This document shows positions 1-7,007 of a DNA stretch of 10,682 nt, piece by piece (the first letter of the stretch is position 1; every line of letters begins with the position of its first letter). Under the pieces are notes generated by a model, which was not told the DNA's origin, searched no databases, and saw only the letters and a list, made by a program, of their open reading frames with translations. Origin of the DNA: CAZQRW01 sp964596115 (lineage in GTDB: Bacteria; Hydrothermota; UBA3072; B12-G15); contig CAZQRW010000054.1 of NCBI GenBank assembly GCA_964596115.1, forward strand, positions 1-10,682, in the 5' to 3' direction. Both the position numbers and the translations under genes were made by a program.

Positions 1-95
1 TTCGTTCTATATCGACCCCTACCTTGCTTTTCTTTCTATATCAGCTACTACCTTGCCTTTCGTTCTATACTTCTCCTACCTTGTCTTACCTTGTA
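1..95. repeat. Degenerate tandem array, period 28-29 bp, about three units plus a fragment
   Basis: Two words recur in register. TTCTATA occurs at 5-11, 34-40 and 63-69 (spacing 29, 29). TACCTTG occurs at 20-26, 49-55, 77-83 and 87-93 (spacing 29, 28, 10). Between TTCTATA and TACCTTG is a variable stretch of 7-8 nt; between TACCTTG and the next TTCTATA the sequence is nearly constant (C/T-rich, TTTC then G/T then TTC). The period is not a multiple of three, so this is not a protein repeat. The variable parts are far too short to be CRISPR spacers. The array begins at the window edge, so its true length is unknown. No gene is visible in it. Confidence 0.75.
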
Positions 96-121
96 TCAAT
101 ATAAATATAGCATATACTTCA

Positions 122-149
122 TTGAAAAAAATAAATATTTCTTTAAAAT
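122..149 (+). promoter_or_regulatory. Putative sigma-70-type promoter of the EamA transporter
   Basis: TTGAAA (122-127) and TAAAAT (144-149) are separated by 16 bp; each matches its consensus at 5 of 6 positions. The expected transcription start, about 7 nt after the -10 box, falls near 155-157, right at the ATG at 158, implying little or no 5' leader. An alternative weaker promoter is TTGTAT (91-96) with TATACT (113-118). That one would leave a leader of about 33 nt and would allow use of the AAGG at 150-153 as a closely spaced ribosome binding site. The region is very AT-rich, so chance matches are possible. Confidence 0.45.
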
Positions 150-157
150 AAGGTACA

Positions 158-1039
158 ATGAATACGAAAAAAATAGGTGTCCTGGCGATACTTGGTGCAA
201 GCATAATGTGGGCAATTGAACCTATCCTGGCTAAATTATCTTATAAGACTTCAGATTTCTTTCACACCTCAGCCATCAGGGCATTATTTGCTGCCCTTAT
301 TGGCTTGATTTATGTCTTAATTACAGAGAGTAAAAGCCTCAAAGTAACTAGAAAACAACTCTCAAAACTCGTTTATATTTCTTTAGTAGGAACACTTACT
401 GCTGACCTTTTATACTTTTTTGCCTTAACAAAAACATCTGTCATTAATGCAGTTTTAATTGGTCATATGCAACCGATATTTATAGTTTTGATAGGTTTTT
501 TTATTCTAAAAGATGATATCCTTACAAAATTTGATTATACAGGTATTATTATTATGATACTGGCCGGTATACTCGTGACAACAAGGGAAATATCAAATAT
601 TTCAAAACTGAGGTTTGGAAACATTGGAGACTTATTTGTGTTATTTGCAACCTTTGCATGGGCAACAACTGCAATAGTTATGAGAAAATACCTAAAAAAT
701 ATGAATGCAGGAACTCTTACATTCTACAGATTTTCAATAGCATCAATTGTTTTTGGAGTTTACCTTCTGTTTACATCCTCAAAATTTATTCTAAATATTT
801 TTCAAATTCTTATAGGGGTAATTGTTGGGGTGGGGACAATATTGTACTATGAGGGGCTAAAAAGGATAAAAGCTGCACAGGTCTCTTCTCTTGAACTTTC
901 GACGCCCTTTTTTGCAGCATTGTTAGGTTTTTTCATTTTAGGCGAAACCGTTACAATAATACAAATTTTTGGCATTATTTTAATGTTTACAGGGGTTTAT
1001 TTCTTATCAAGAAAAGAGCAAAACTTTCCCAGACCCTAA
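158..1039 (+). CDS. EamA/DMT-family transporter, ten predicted membrane helices
   Basis: A 293-residue integral membrane protein of the drug/metabolite transporter superfamily, made of two repeated EamA halves (about residues 5-142 and 155-285). Hydrophobic segments lie near 6-25, 36-54, 69-88, 95-117, 126-142, 157-175, 186-206, 212-232, 245-262 and 266-284, giving the usual ten helices and usual family length. The opening pattern (IMWAIEPILAKLS) and the GET motif at 262-264 (LGETVTIIQIFG) are typical of EamA proteins. It probably exports or imports a small metabolite across the inner membrane; the substrate cannot be read from sequence, and members include amino-acid, nucleobase and sugar-derivative carriers. 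The start is the first ATG, immediately after a promoter-like element; AAGG lies only 4 nt upstream. It is the only plus-strand gene and converges on topA, so it is a separate transcription unit. Confidence 0.9.
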   Translation: MNTKKIGVLAILGASIMWAIEPILAKLSYKTSDFFHTSAIRALFAALIGLIYVLITESKSLKVTRKQLSKLVYISLVGTLTADLLYFFALTKTSVINAVLIGHMQPIFIVLIGFFILKDDILTKFDYTGIIIMILAGILVTTREISNISKLRFGNIGDLFVLFATFAWATTAIVMRKYLKNMNAGTLTFYRFSIASIVFGVYLLFTSSKFILNIFQILIGVIVGVGTILYYEGLKRIKAAQVSSLELSTPFFAALLGFFILGETVTIIQIFGIILMFTGVYFLSRKEQNFPRP

Positions 1040-1048
1040 GATATCTTA
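1037..1048 (+). terminator. 12-bp palindrome at the convergent gene ends, possible weak terminator
   Basis: TAAGATATCTTA is a perfect 12-bp palindrome that begins with the stop codon of the EamA gene and is followed by a T-rich tract (TTTA repeats). As RNA it can only form a short, AT-rich, nearly loopless stem, so it would be a weak intrinsic terminator at best for the plus-strand gene. In the leftward direction the palindrome is not followed by a T-run, so it does not look like the terminator of the topA operon. Confidence 0.25.
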
Positions 1049-1067
1049 TTTATTTATTTATTTATTT
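1046..1067. repeat. TTTA tetranucleotide microsatellite across the topA 3' end
   Basis: Four perfect TTTA units (1049-1064) are flanked by partial units, giving a 22-nt tract. On the minus strand it encodes the last residues of TopA (I-N-K) and its TAA stop. Because AAAT repeats contain TAA in every frame, slippage would change only the last few residues. Confidence 0.8.
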
Positions 1068-3207
1068 TATTCTTACATTTGGGACACTCGTAATATATTT
1101 TCTTACCTCTATGTCTTTCAAGCATATAATGATTCCCACACTTGGGACACTCAATTGAAACAGGTTTATACCAGTGGACAATATTACAATTTTTATCTTC
1201 GCAGGTATAATAAATCTTTCCTTTCTTTGATTTTCTTTCAACAAATTCTCCATCACAACCTTCAGGACATTTTACACCTATAGTGTAAGGGGAGGTATAG
1301 TCACATTCTGGATACCTGGAACAGGCAATAAATCGTCCGTACTTCCCATATTTTACGACAAGATTTGCACCACATTTAGGACATTTCCTATCAATCACCT
1401 CTATATCCTCTGGGAGTGGCCTTGTGTATTTACATTCTGGCCAGCCAGAACATGCCAGAAATCTTCCATATCTACCCCATTTTATCACCATAGGTCTTCC
1501 ACAAATGTCACATTTTATATCGGTCATTATTTGATTCTGGCTTTTTATATCTTCAATAGAATTCTCTACACTTTTTAGCTTCGTTTCAAGTGGCACATAT
1601 AATTCCTTCAACACCTCCACCCGATCCCTCTTACCCTCCTCAATTTCATCAAGTTCACTCTCCATTTTTTCAGTAAATCTAACATTAAAAATATCCGGGA
1701 AATATGTTACAAGCAGATTGTTTACGACCCTTCCCAAATGCTCAGGTATTAAGAATCCTTCTTTTTTCCTCACATAATTTCTCTGTAAAAGAGTCGAAAT
1801 GATCGTAGCATAAGTAGAAGGTCTACCGATCCCTTCATCCTCCATCTTTTTCACCATTGTTCCCTCAGTATACCTTGAAGGGGGTTTTGTTTCCTTTTCT
1901 TCCATATCTACATCAACTAACTTAAGTTTTTCTCCTTTTTTTAATGGTGGTAGCCCTTTTCCCTCTTTTGGCATTCCCAATATATTTAAAAATCCAGGAA
2001 ATTTCAGCATTTGAGAAACCGCCACAAATGTATATTTTCCATCTCCAATTTCAACTGTAGTTTCATCCCATATTGCTGACTTTGCTTGAGATGCAATAGC
2101 CCTCTCAAAAACTACCTTATACAATTTGTACTGCTCAGAAGTGAGAAACCCCTTAATAGTTTCTGGATCTCTCATAACAGAGGTTGGTCTAATCGCCTCG
2201 TGTGCTTCCTGTGCTGTCTTTTTCCCCTTAAATATATTTGGTTTCTCGGGAAGATATTCCTTCCCTAATTTTTCCTTTATCCACTTCCTTATCTCATTGA
2301 CTGCCCTTTCTGAAAGCCTTGGTGAGTCTGTCCTCATATATGTTATTAATCCTGTTCTACCTTCTTGTAATTCTATACCTTCAAATAGCTGTTGAGCTAT
2401 TAACATTGTCTTTTTCGCCGAAAAATTGAATCTTCTCGCCATTTCTCTCTGAAGGCTACTTGTGATTAAGGGAGGAAAAGGAAATTGTTTTTTAACTTTT
2501 TTGACGACATCTTCAACAAAAAAATGGCTTTTCTTTATCTCCTCCACTATATTTTTTGCATTTTCAATATTCTTAATTCTTTGTTTCTTGCCAGCTATTT
2601 TTATCAGTTTGGCGGTAAATTGCCCACTGTCACTAAAATTCCCTGTAATAACATAATATTTCTCGGGTGTAAATTTTTCTATTTCTTCTTCCCTTTCACA
2701 TATTAGCCTCAACACAACACTTTGTACTCTACCTGCGCTCAATCCTCTCTTTATTGTTTTCCATAAGATCGGGCTAACCTTATATCCTACGAGCCTATCA
2801 AGAATTCTTCTTGTCTTCTGTGATTCTACTCTATTAAGATCTATATTCCCAGGATTTTTCATCCCTTCTTCAATACCGGATTTCGTCATTTCATAAAACA
2901 TCACTCTACTTGCATCCTTACCAATAATATCCCTTACATGATAAGCAATTGCTTCACCTTCTCTATCAGGATCAGTAGCAATATATATTGCTGATGCCTT
3001 ACCAGCAGCCTCTTTTAACTCTTTTACTATTTTTCTTTTGCCTTTGATTATGATATAGTGTGGGCAAAAACCATTGTCTATATCCACACCCATCTTTGTT
3101 TTAGGGAGATCCTTAATATGACCCATTGTCGCCTTTACAACAAATCCTTTTAAGTAATGCTCGATTGTTTTTGCCTTCGTAGGCGATTCAACTATTAAAA
3201 GTTTCAC
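1054..3207 (-). CDS. topA: DNA topoisomerase I (type IA)
   Basis: Relaxes negatively supercoiled DNA by single-strand cleavage through a 5'-phosphotyrosine. The 717-residue protein opens with the TOPRIM domain: VESPTKAKTI at 6-15 with Glu7, and the metal-binding DPDRE at 79-83. The catalytic tyrosine is Tyr290 in GLITYMRTDS. Further type IA motifs follow, including EAHEAIRPT (334-342) and EGIGRPSTYA (458-467). The C-terminal part carries four Cys4 zinc-ribbon modules: Cys566/569/586/592, 609/612/629/635, 647/651/669/674 and 687/690/708/711. The length is ordinary for bacterial TopA. Lack of an N-terminal helicase half and the zinc ribbons rule out reverse gyrase. The start is GTG, overlapping the rluD stop as GTGA, with AAGGA about 8 nt upstream inside rluD. 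It is the last gene of the leftward operon and ends in a TTTA repeat. Confidence 0.97.
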   Translation of the reverse strand: MKLLIVESPTKAKTIEHYLKGFVVKATMGHIKDLPKTKMGVDIDNGFCPHYIIIKGKRKIVKELKEAAGKASAIYIATDPDREGEAIAYHVRDIIGKDASRVMFYEMTKSGIEEGMKNPGNIDLNRVESQKTRRILDRLVGYKVSPILWKTIKRGLSAGRVQSVVLRLICEREEEIEKFTPEKYYVITGNFSDSGQFTAKLIKIAGKKQRIKNIENAKNIVEEIKKSHFFVEDVVKKVKKQFPFPPLITSSLQREMARRFNFSAKKTMLIAQQLFEGIELQEGRTGLITYMRTDSPRLSERAVNEIRKWIKEKLGKEYLPEKPNIFKGKKTAQEAHEAIRPTSVMRDPETIKGFLTSEQYKLYKVVFERAIASQAKSAIWDETTVEIGDGKYTFVAVSQMLKFPGFLNILGMPKEGKGLPPLKKGEKLKLVDVDMEEKETKPPSRYTEGTMVKKMEDEGIGRPSTYATIISTLLQRNYVRKKEGFLIPEHLGRVVNNLLVTYFPDIFNVRFTEKMESELDEIEEGKRDRVEVLKELYVPLETKLKSVENSIEDIKSQNQIMTDIKCDICGRPMVIKWGRYGRFLACSGWPECKYTRPLPEDIEVIDRKCPKCGANLVVKYGKYGRFIACSRYPECDYTSPYTIGVKCPEGCDGEFVERKSKKGKIYYTCEDKNCNIVHWYKPVSIECPKCGNHYMLERHRGKKIYYECPKCKNKINK

Positions 3208-4169
3208 CTATTGATTCCTTCCAAAAGGTAGTTCATTATTCTTCTAATATCCTCTGGCAGAGGCGCATAAAATTTAACATTCTCCCCTGTAGTAGGGTGT
3301 ATAAATCCGAGTTCAGCAGCATGCAAAGCCTGACGATCGATCATATTGAGAATATTATCAAAGTGCTTTCGGTTAGCAAGACCTATTTTTTGAATTATCT
3401 GGGGATTCCTGCCATTATAATCAGGGTCTCCTACAACGGGATATCCAAGAAATGAAAGGTGCACTCTTATTTGGTGCGTTCTTCCTGTTTCAAGTTTCAA
3501 TTTTAACACAGAGACATACCCAAAACTGTACAGGACTTGATAATGGGTAACTGCATTCCTTGAACTGAATGGTGTTACAGCCATTTTCTGTCGATGTATC
3601 AAATGCCTCCCAATAGGCGCATCAATCGTTCCCTTTCTTACAGGAGGTTTACCCCACACAAGGGCTATATAAATCCGTTTTACTGTCCTCTGATTTATCT
3701 GCCTTCCAAGAATAGTATGTGCATTGTAATTCTTGGCAAATACTATCAACCCCGTTGTATTTTTATCTAACCTGTGGATGACGCCTGGCCTTTCATTACT
3801 ACTGCCTTCGGGAAGATTCCCTGTATGATATAGGACTGCATTTACCAGTGTCCCATTTAGATTTCCTTTGGCAGGATGAGTTACTATCCCCTTTTCTTTA
3901 TTTATCACAATAATATCCTTATCCTCGTATACAATATCTATTGAAATATTTTCAGGAATTACTTCAGCGGGTTTAAAGGGTTCATAATCAACAGTGATAT
4001 GATCTCCATCCTTAACTATATAACTGGGTTTAACCGTAAGTCCATTTACACGAACCTTCCCATCACTGATAAGCCTCTTTACCCTTGAGCGGGAGAGACG
4101 TAGACCTCTCTTTGCAAGGTAAATGTCTATGCGGGTATTATCCCCCTTTACCTCCTTTTCCCATTTCAC
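3204..4169 (-). CDS. rluD: 23S rRNA pseudouridine synthase, RluA/RluD family
   Basis: Converts specific uridines of 23S rRNA to pseudouridine in the cytoplasm. The 321-residue protein has an N-terminal S4 RNA-binding domain (about 10-60, LSRSRVKRLISDGKVRVNG) followed by the RluA-type catalytic domain. The catalytic aspartate is Asp135 in HRLDKNTTG, preceded by the typical RPGVI. The second conserved motif RTHQIRVH is at 230-237, and a YPVVGDPDY motif follows at 243-251. S4 plus this architecture best fits RluD (helix 69 sites in E. coli), but RluC or another family member cannot be excluded, so the symbol is tentative. It starts with GTG, overlapping the rph stop as GTGA. No Shine-Dalgarno is seen before the GTG, so translation is probably coupled to rph. 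A perfect AAGGAGGT lies inside codons 5-7 with no in-frame start after it. Confidence 0.9.
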   Translation of the reverse strand: MKWEKEVKGDNTRIDIYLAKRGLRLSRSRVKRLISDGKVRVNGLTVKPSYIVKDGDHITVDYEPFKPAEVIPENISIDIVYEDKDIIVINKEKGIVTHPAKGNLNGTLVNAVLYHTGNLPEGSSNERPGVIHRLDKNTTGLIVFAKNYNAHTILGRQINQRTVKRIYIALVWGKPPVRKGTIDAPIGRHLIHRQKMAVTPFSSRNAVTHYQVLYSFGYVSVLKLKLETGRTHQIRVHLSFLGYPVVGDPDYNGRNPQIIQKIGLANRKHFDNILNMIDRQALHAAELGFIHPTTGENVKFYAPLPEDIRRIMNYLLEGINR

Positions 4170-4894
4170 ATTGCAAGGGTTAGGGAAAGGGCATCCCTCT
4201 GTTTCTCAATTAATTCCTTTATCCCTTTCTCTGAAAGTTTTAATAATTTATTAAGATCTTCTGATGAAAAAGATCTACCTTCAGCAGTTGCCTGAATCTC
4301 TATAATCTTAGTATCATCAGTCATTACGACGTTCATATCAACATCTGCTACTGAATCCTCGTTGTACTCGAGATCAAGTAACATTTCACCTTTTACAATA
4401 CCAACACTTACAGCACTAACAAAATTTTTTAAAGGTATAGCTTCGATTTCTCCTGTCTTTAACATTTGGATCATAGAATGATAAACACTCACAAATCCTC
4501 CTGTAATAGATGCCGTCCTTGTACCTCCATCTGCCTGCAGAACATCACAATCTACAATTATAGTCTTCTCTCCAAAATTTTTAATATCGAAGGCTTGTCT
4601 AATAGACCTTCCAATCAACCTTTGTATTTCATATGTCCTACCAGATACCTTATTTCTCTCCCTGGGAATTCTCATTTCTGCGCTTCTTGGAATCATTGAA
4701 TATTCAGCTGTTATCCATCCTGTGCCTGTATCTCTTAAGAAAGGAGGAACACCATCCTGAATGGTTGATGTAATAAGGATTTTTGTATTTCCTTGTTCTA
4801 TCAGTACTGAACCTGGAACTTTGTTAAGAAAATTTGGGGTTATTTTTACAGGTCTTAACTCATCATAGCTACGTCCAGAGGTTCTTTTAAACAT
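4166..4894 (-). CDS. rph: Ribonuclease PH (tRNA 3'-end phosphorolytic exoribonuclease)
   Basis: Trims nucleotides downstream of tRNA CCA ends using inorganic phosphate and releases nucleoside diphosphates; works as a hexamer in the cytoplasm. At 242 residues it has the normal length. Family signatures are the N-terminal RTSGRSYDELRPV, GWITAEYSMIPRS (59-71), RTYEIQRLIGRSIR (86-99) with Arg86, the phosphate-binding GGTR at 123-126 within DVLQADGGTRTASITGG, and the acidic metal-binding stretch DLEYNEDSVADVDMNVV with Asp180, Asp184 and Asp186. The ATG is preceded by AAGGAGG and overlaps the end of the bactofilin gene by 8 nt. The preserved phosphate site indicates an active enzyme. The XTP pyrophosphatase gene that often follows rph elsewhere is absent; an rRNA pseudouridine synthase follows instead, so stable-RNA maturation is grouped here. 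Confidence 0.97.
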   Translation of the reverse strand: MFKRTSGRSYDELRPVKITPNFLNKVPGSVLIEQGNTKILITSTIQDGVPPFLRDTGTGWITAEYSMIPRSAEMRIPRERNKVSGRTYEIQRLIGRSIRQAFDIKNFGEKTIIVDCDVLQADGGTRTASITGGFVSVYHSMIQMLKTGEIEAIPLKNFVSAVSVGIVKGEMLLDLEYNEDSVADVDMNVVMTDDTKIIEIQATAEGRSFSSEDLNKLLKLSEKGIKELIEKQRDALSLTLAM

Positions 4895-5243
4895 CTTCCT
4901 CCTTCTGTATTTTTTTTGGTTTCTCCTTCATATTTATATTGCCATCAAGGAGAACTCCTTCCTCCACAATCAATTTTTTACAGGTTATCTCCCCCTCAAA
5001 AATTGCTCCTTTAAGCAATTCGACAGTGTCCTGAACAATTGCACTTCCATTGAATTTCCCGGAAACGCTCAGGTGATTTGATTTAACATCTGCATTTACC
5101 TGACCTGTAGAGCCTACAATAATCTTATCCGTAGCCTGAATTTCACCACTAACTCCACCATCTATTCTGATACTACCTTCTATCTTCAACTTCCCATCAA
5201 TGGAACTTCCCTTATTTAAAACATTCATCAATTCTTCCCTCAT
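4887..5243 (-). CDS. Bactofilin family cytoskeletal protein
   Basis: A 118-residue member of the bactofilin (DUF583) family, which polymerises without nucleotide into filaments at the membrane and scaffolds wall enzymes or the chromosome-segregation machinery. The core about 12-105 is a repetitive beta-helix with glycines every few residues: IDGKLKIEGSIRIDGGVSGEI (split over 15-35), then VGSTGQVNADV, VSGKFNGSA and FEGEITCKKL, ending in LLDGNINM. It is flanked by a short N-terminal tail (MREELMNVL) and a charged C-terminal tail rich in Lys and Glu, as is usual. The ATG overlaps the stop of the M23 peptidase as ATGA, with GGAGG 6 nt upstream. The overlap with a membrane-anchored M23 peptidase repeats the pairing of bactofilin CcmA with the Csd1 endopeptidase in Helicobacter, suggesting a role in cell shape. 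Confidence 0.93.
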   Translation of the reverse strand: MREELMNVLNKGSSIDGKLKIEGSIRIDGGVSGEIQATDKIIVGSTGQVNADVKSNHLSVSGKFNGSAIVQDTVELLKGAIFEGEITCKKLIVEEGVLLDGNINMKEKPKKIQKEEDV

Positions 5244-6019
5244 CTGGTTCCTCCTTTTGGTAAATAATTTAATGGATTCACATGTCTTCCCTGCATTAAT
5301 ATTTCATAGTGAAGATGGGGCGCAGTACTACGTCCTGTATTTCCGGAGAGCGCAACTATATCCCCTTTTCTGATCTCATCCCCTTTCTTTACAAGGTTTC
5401 TTTTATTGTGACCAAGAATAATGGTAAAACCTGCAGCATTCTCTATTTTTATCATATTGCCAAAATAGTTATCCCAACCAGAAAATGTGACAGTCCCATC
5501 AACAGTTGAATATATAGGGGTACCTGGTGCAACAGAAAGGTCAATGGCAGGATGTTTCTTTGAATAACCCTGACTTATCCATCCTCCATTCACAGGATAA
5601 ATATTTGGTATAAAACGGAGATATTCAATTGCTTCAGTTGTTAATTTGTTCTTCTCATCTGTAACATCTGGCCTGTTTTTTTCTTCTCCTGAAACAGTCA
5701 TCCCTGTTTCAAGTTCAGGCGCTTCCATTCCAATACCAAGCGATATGGCAAGCTTTTTTGAGAGGGCTTCAAATTTGGCAAGCTTTCGCTCAATTTCTCT
5801 GACTTTCTTATTTTGTTCTTCAAGTACAAAGTTTTTCCTCTCAAGCATAGCTGCTTTTGCTGCCGTCGCATAAACCCTTCCATAGTTTACACCAAGATAG
5901 ACAAGTCCAAGAAAAATAACGATAAAAACAGCTAAAAGAATCCTCAAAAACCTGTAGGTGAAGGTAAATGTTCTCAGCTTTCCATTCTCTGGAATTATGT
6001 GTATAGTTACCTTTTTCAA
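5240..6019 (-). CDS. Membrane-anchored M23 family peptidase (LytM-type endopeptidase)
   Basis: A probable zinc endopeptidase that cuts peptidoglycan cross-links or stem peptides outside the membrane. From the TTG at 6019 it is 259 residues: a short cytoplasmic start, one transmembrane segment (about 24-45), a charged heptad-like coiled coil (about 55-92), a linker, and a C-terminal M23 domain (about 145-250). All expected zinc and catalytic residues are present: His156 and Asp160 in HPAID, His204 in LGHN, and His235/His237 in PHLHYE. It should therefore be active rather than a degenerate activator. I prefer TTG 6019 because AGAGGG lies 8 nt before it and the protein then begins MKKVTIHIIPENG; a TTG at 6040, seven codons earlier, has no ribosome binding site. 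It sits 1 nt after the upstream M42 stop and overlaps the bactofilin gene by 4 nt. Confidence 0.92.
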   Translation of the reverse strand: MKKVTIHIIPENGKLRTFTFTYRFLRILLAVFIVIFLGLVYLGVNYGRVYATAAKAAMLERKNFVLEEQNKKVREIERKLAKFEALSKKLAISLGIGMEAPELETGMTVSGEEKNRPDVTDEKNKLTTEAIEYLRFIPNIYPVNGGWISQGYSKKHPAIDLSVAPGTPIYSTVDGTVTFSGWDNYFGNMIKIENAAGFTIILGHNKRNLVKKGDEIRKGDIVALSGNTGRSTAPHLHYEILMQGRHVNPLNYLPKGGTR

Positions 6020-6020
6020 T

Positions 6021-7007
6021 TCACATTCCCTCTTCAGCAAATGTCTTTAATAATTTTACAGAGGCCTCAACATCTCTCATATCTGCCATCTCAGAAGGAG
6101 AATGAATATACCGTGTAGGAATCGATACAGCACCAGTAGGAACACCACTTTTCGTAACCTCTATTACCATTGCATCTGTGGTTCCACCCTCAATGATCTC
6201 AAGTTGGTAGGGGATCTTCTTTTTCTCTGCAAGGTTTATAAGTCTATCCCTAACTTCTCTGGAGGTGATCATTCCCCAATCTTTCACCTTTATGGCTGCC
6301 CCCTTGCCTAATGTTAGAGAAATCCTTTCAGCCTCTGGGGTATCCCCTGTGTCAGTTACATCAACTGCAATTGCATAGTCAGGGCTTATTCCAAAAGCAG
6401 ATGTCCTTGCACCTCTCAAACCAACCTCTTCCTGAACCGTAAAAACGAAGAAAAGATCGTTATTCTTCTTTTTTAGAGTCTTCAGTGTTTCAATCAGAAC
6501 TGCACAAGCAATTCTATCATCCAAACTTTTAGCAACTACGCGATTCCCTATATCCTCAAACTCCCTCTTAAAAACTGCCATATCCCCTATTCTGATTTTT
6601 TTTTCAGCTTTTTCCTTCGATTCTGCACCTATATCTATATACATCTTATCAAGTTCAAGTGGGTCTTTCATACTTTTTCTTTTTTCCTCACCTATAACCC
6701 CAACTAACCCACTCTTAAATTGTACTCTCTGATGGAGAATATTCACAGGGAAAATACCACCTACCGGAGAGAACCTGAGAAAGCCCTTCTTGTCTATATA
6801 TGAAACAATAAAACCTATCTCATCCATATGAGCTGCAAAAAGTATTTTCTTACCATTCCCTTTTTTTCTGACTATAAGGTTGCCGAGTGTATCCACTCTT
6901 ACCTCATCGGCATATGGTTTCACCTCTTTTTTTATTATGTTTCTGACTTTTTCTTCATCTCCTGATGGACCATAGACTTCGGTAAGCTTTTTTATAATAT
7001 CCTTCAT
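6021..7007 (-). CDS. M42 family (TET-type) aminopeptidase, first copy from the left
   Basis: A dinuclear metal aminopeptidase that removes N-terminal residues from short peptides; family members form 12-subunit tetrahedral TET particles in the cytoplasm. It is 328 residues long, normal for M42. Putative metal ligands are all present: His60 with Asp62 in AAHMDEIG, bridging Asp163 in SLDDR, Glu194 after the general base Glu193 in VQEEVGLRGA, Asp216 in AVDVT, and His302 in RYIHSP. GGTTDA (274-279) is the usual glycine-rich loop. Such genes are often annotated as endoglucanase or FrvX, which is a legacy misnomer. The ATG overlaps the stop of the next M42 gene upstream as ATGA. A run of nine A occurs in codons near residue 136 without breaking the frame. 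Substrate preference cannot be told from sequence. Confidence 0.93.
   Translation of the reverse strand: MKDIIKKLTEVYGPSGDEEKVRNIIKKEVKPYADEVRVDTLGNLIVRKKGNGKKILFAAHMDEIGFIVSYIDKKGFLRFSPVGGIFPVNILHQRVQFKSGLVGVIGEEKRKSMKDPLELDKMYIDIGAESKEKAEKKIRIGDMAVFKREFEDIGNRVVAKSLDDRIACAVLIETLKTLKKKNNDLFFVFTVQEEVGLRGARTSAFGISPDYAIAVDVTDTGDTPEAERISLTLGKGAAIKVKDWGMITSREVRDRLINLAEKKKIPYQLEIIEGGTTDAMVIEVTKSGVPTGAVSIPTRYIHSPSEMADMRDVEASVKLLKTFAEEGM
6028..6033 (-). promoter_or_regulatory. Ribosome binding site deciding the M23 peptidase start
   Basis: AGAGGG lies 8 nt upstream of the TTG at 6019-6017 and within the last codons of the preceding M42 gene. The alternative TTG at 6040 has only A/T-rich sequence without a Shine-Dalgarno in front. 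This supports the shorter protein. Confidence 0.5.

Noticed and set aside
1..95. CRISPR array
   Set aside because: The variable parts are only 7-8 nt, the repeated parts are degenerate, and no cas gene is present.
2086..2706. Small plus-strand reading frames inside topA
   Set aside because: They are hydrophobic or Phe/Ser-rich antisense shadows of a well-conserved gene and have no ribosome binding site or family likeness.
1054..3207. Reverse gyrase
   Set aside because: The protein is only 717 residues, begins directly with TOPRIM and has no helicase domain, so it is ordinary topoisomerase I.
5240..6040. TTG 6040 as M23 peptidase start
   Set aside because: No Shine-Dalgarno precedes it, whereas the TTG at 6019 has AGAGGG 8 nt upstream and gives an N-terminus usual for these proteins.
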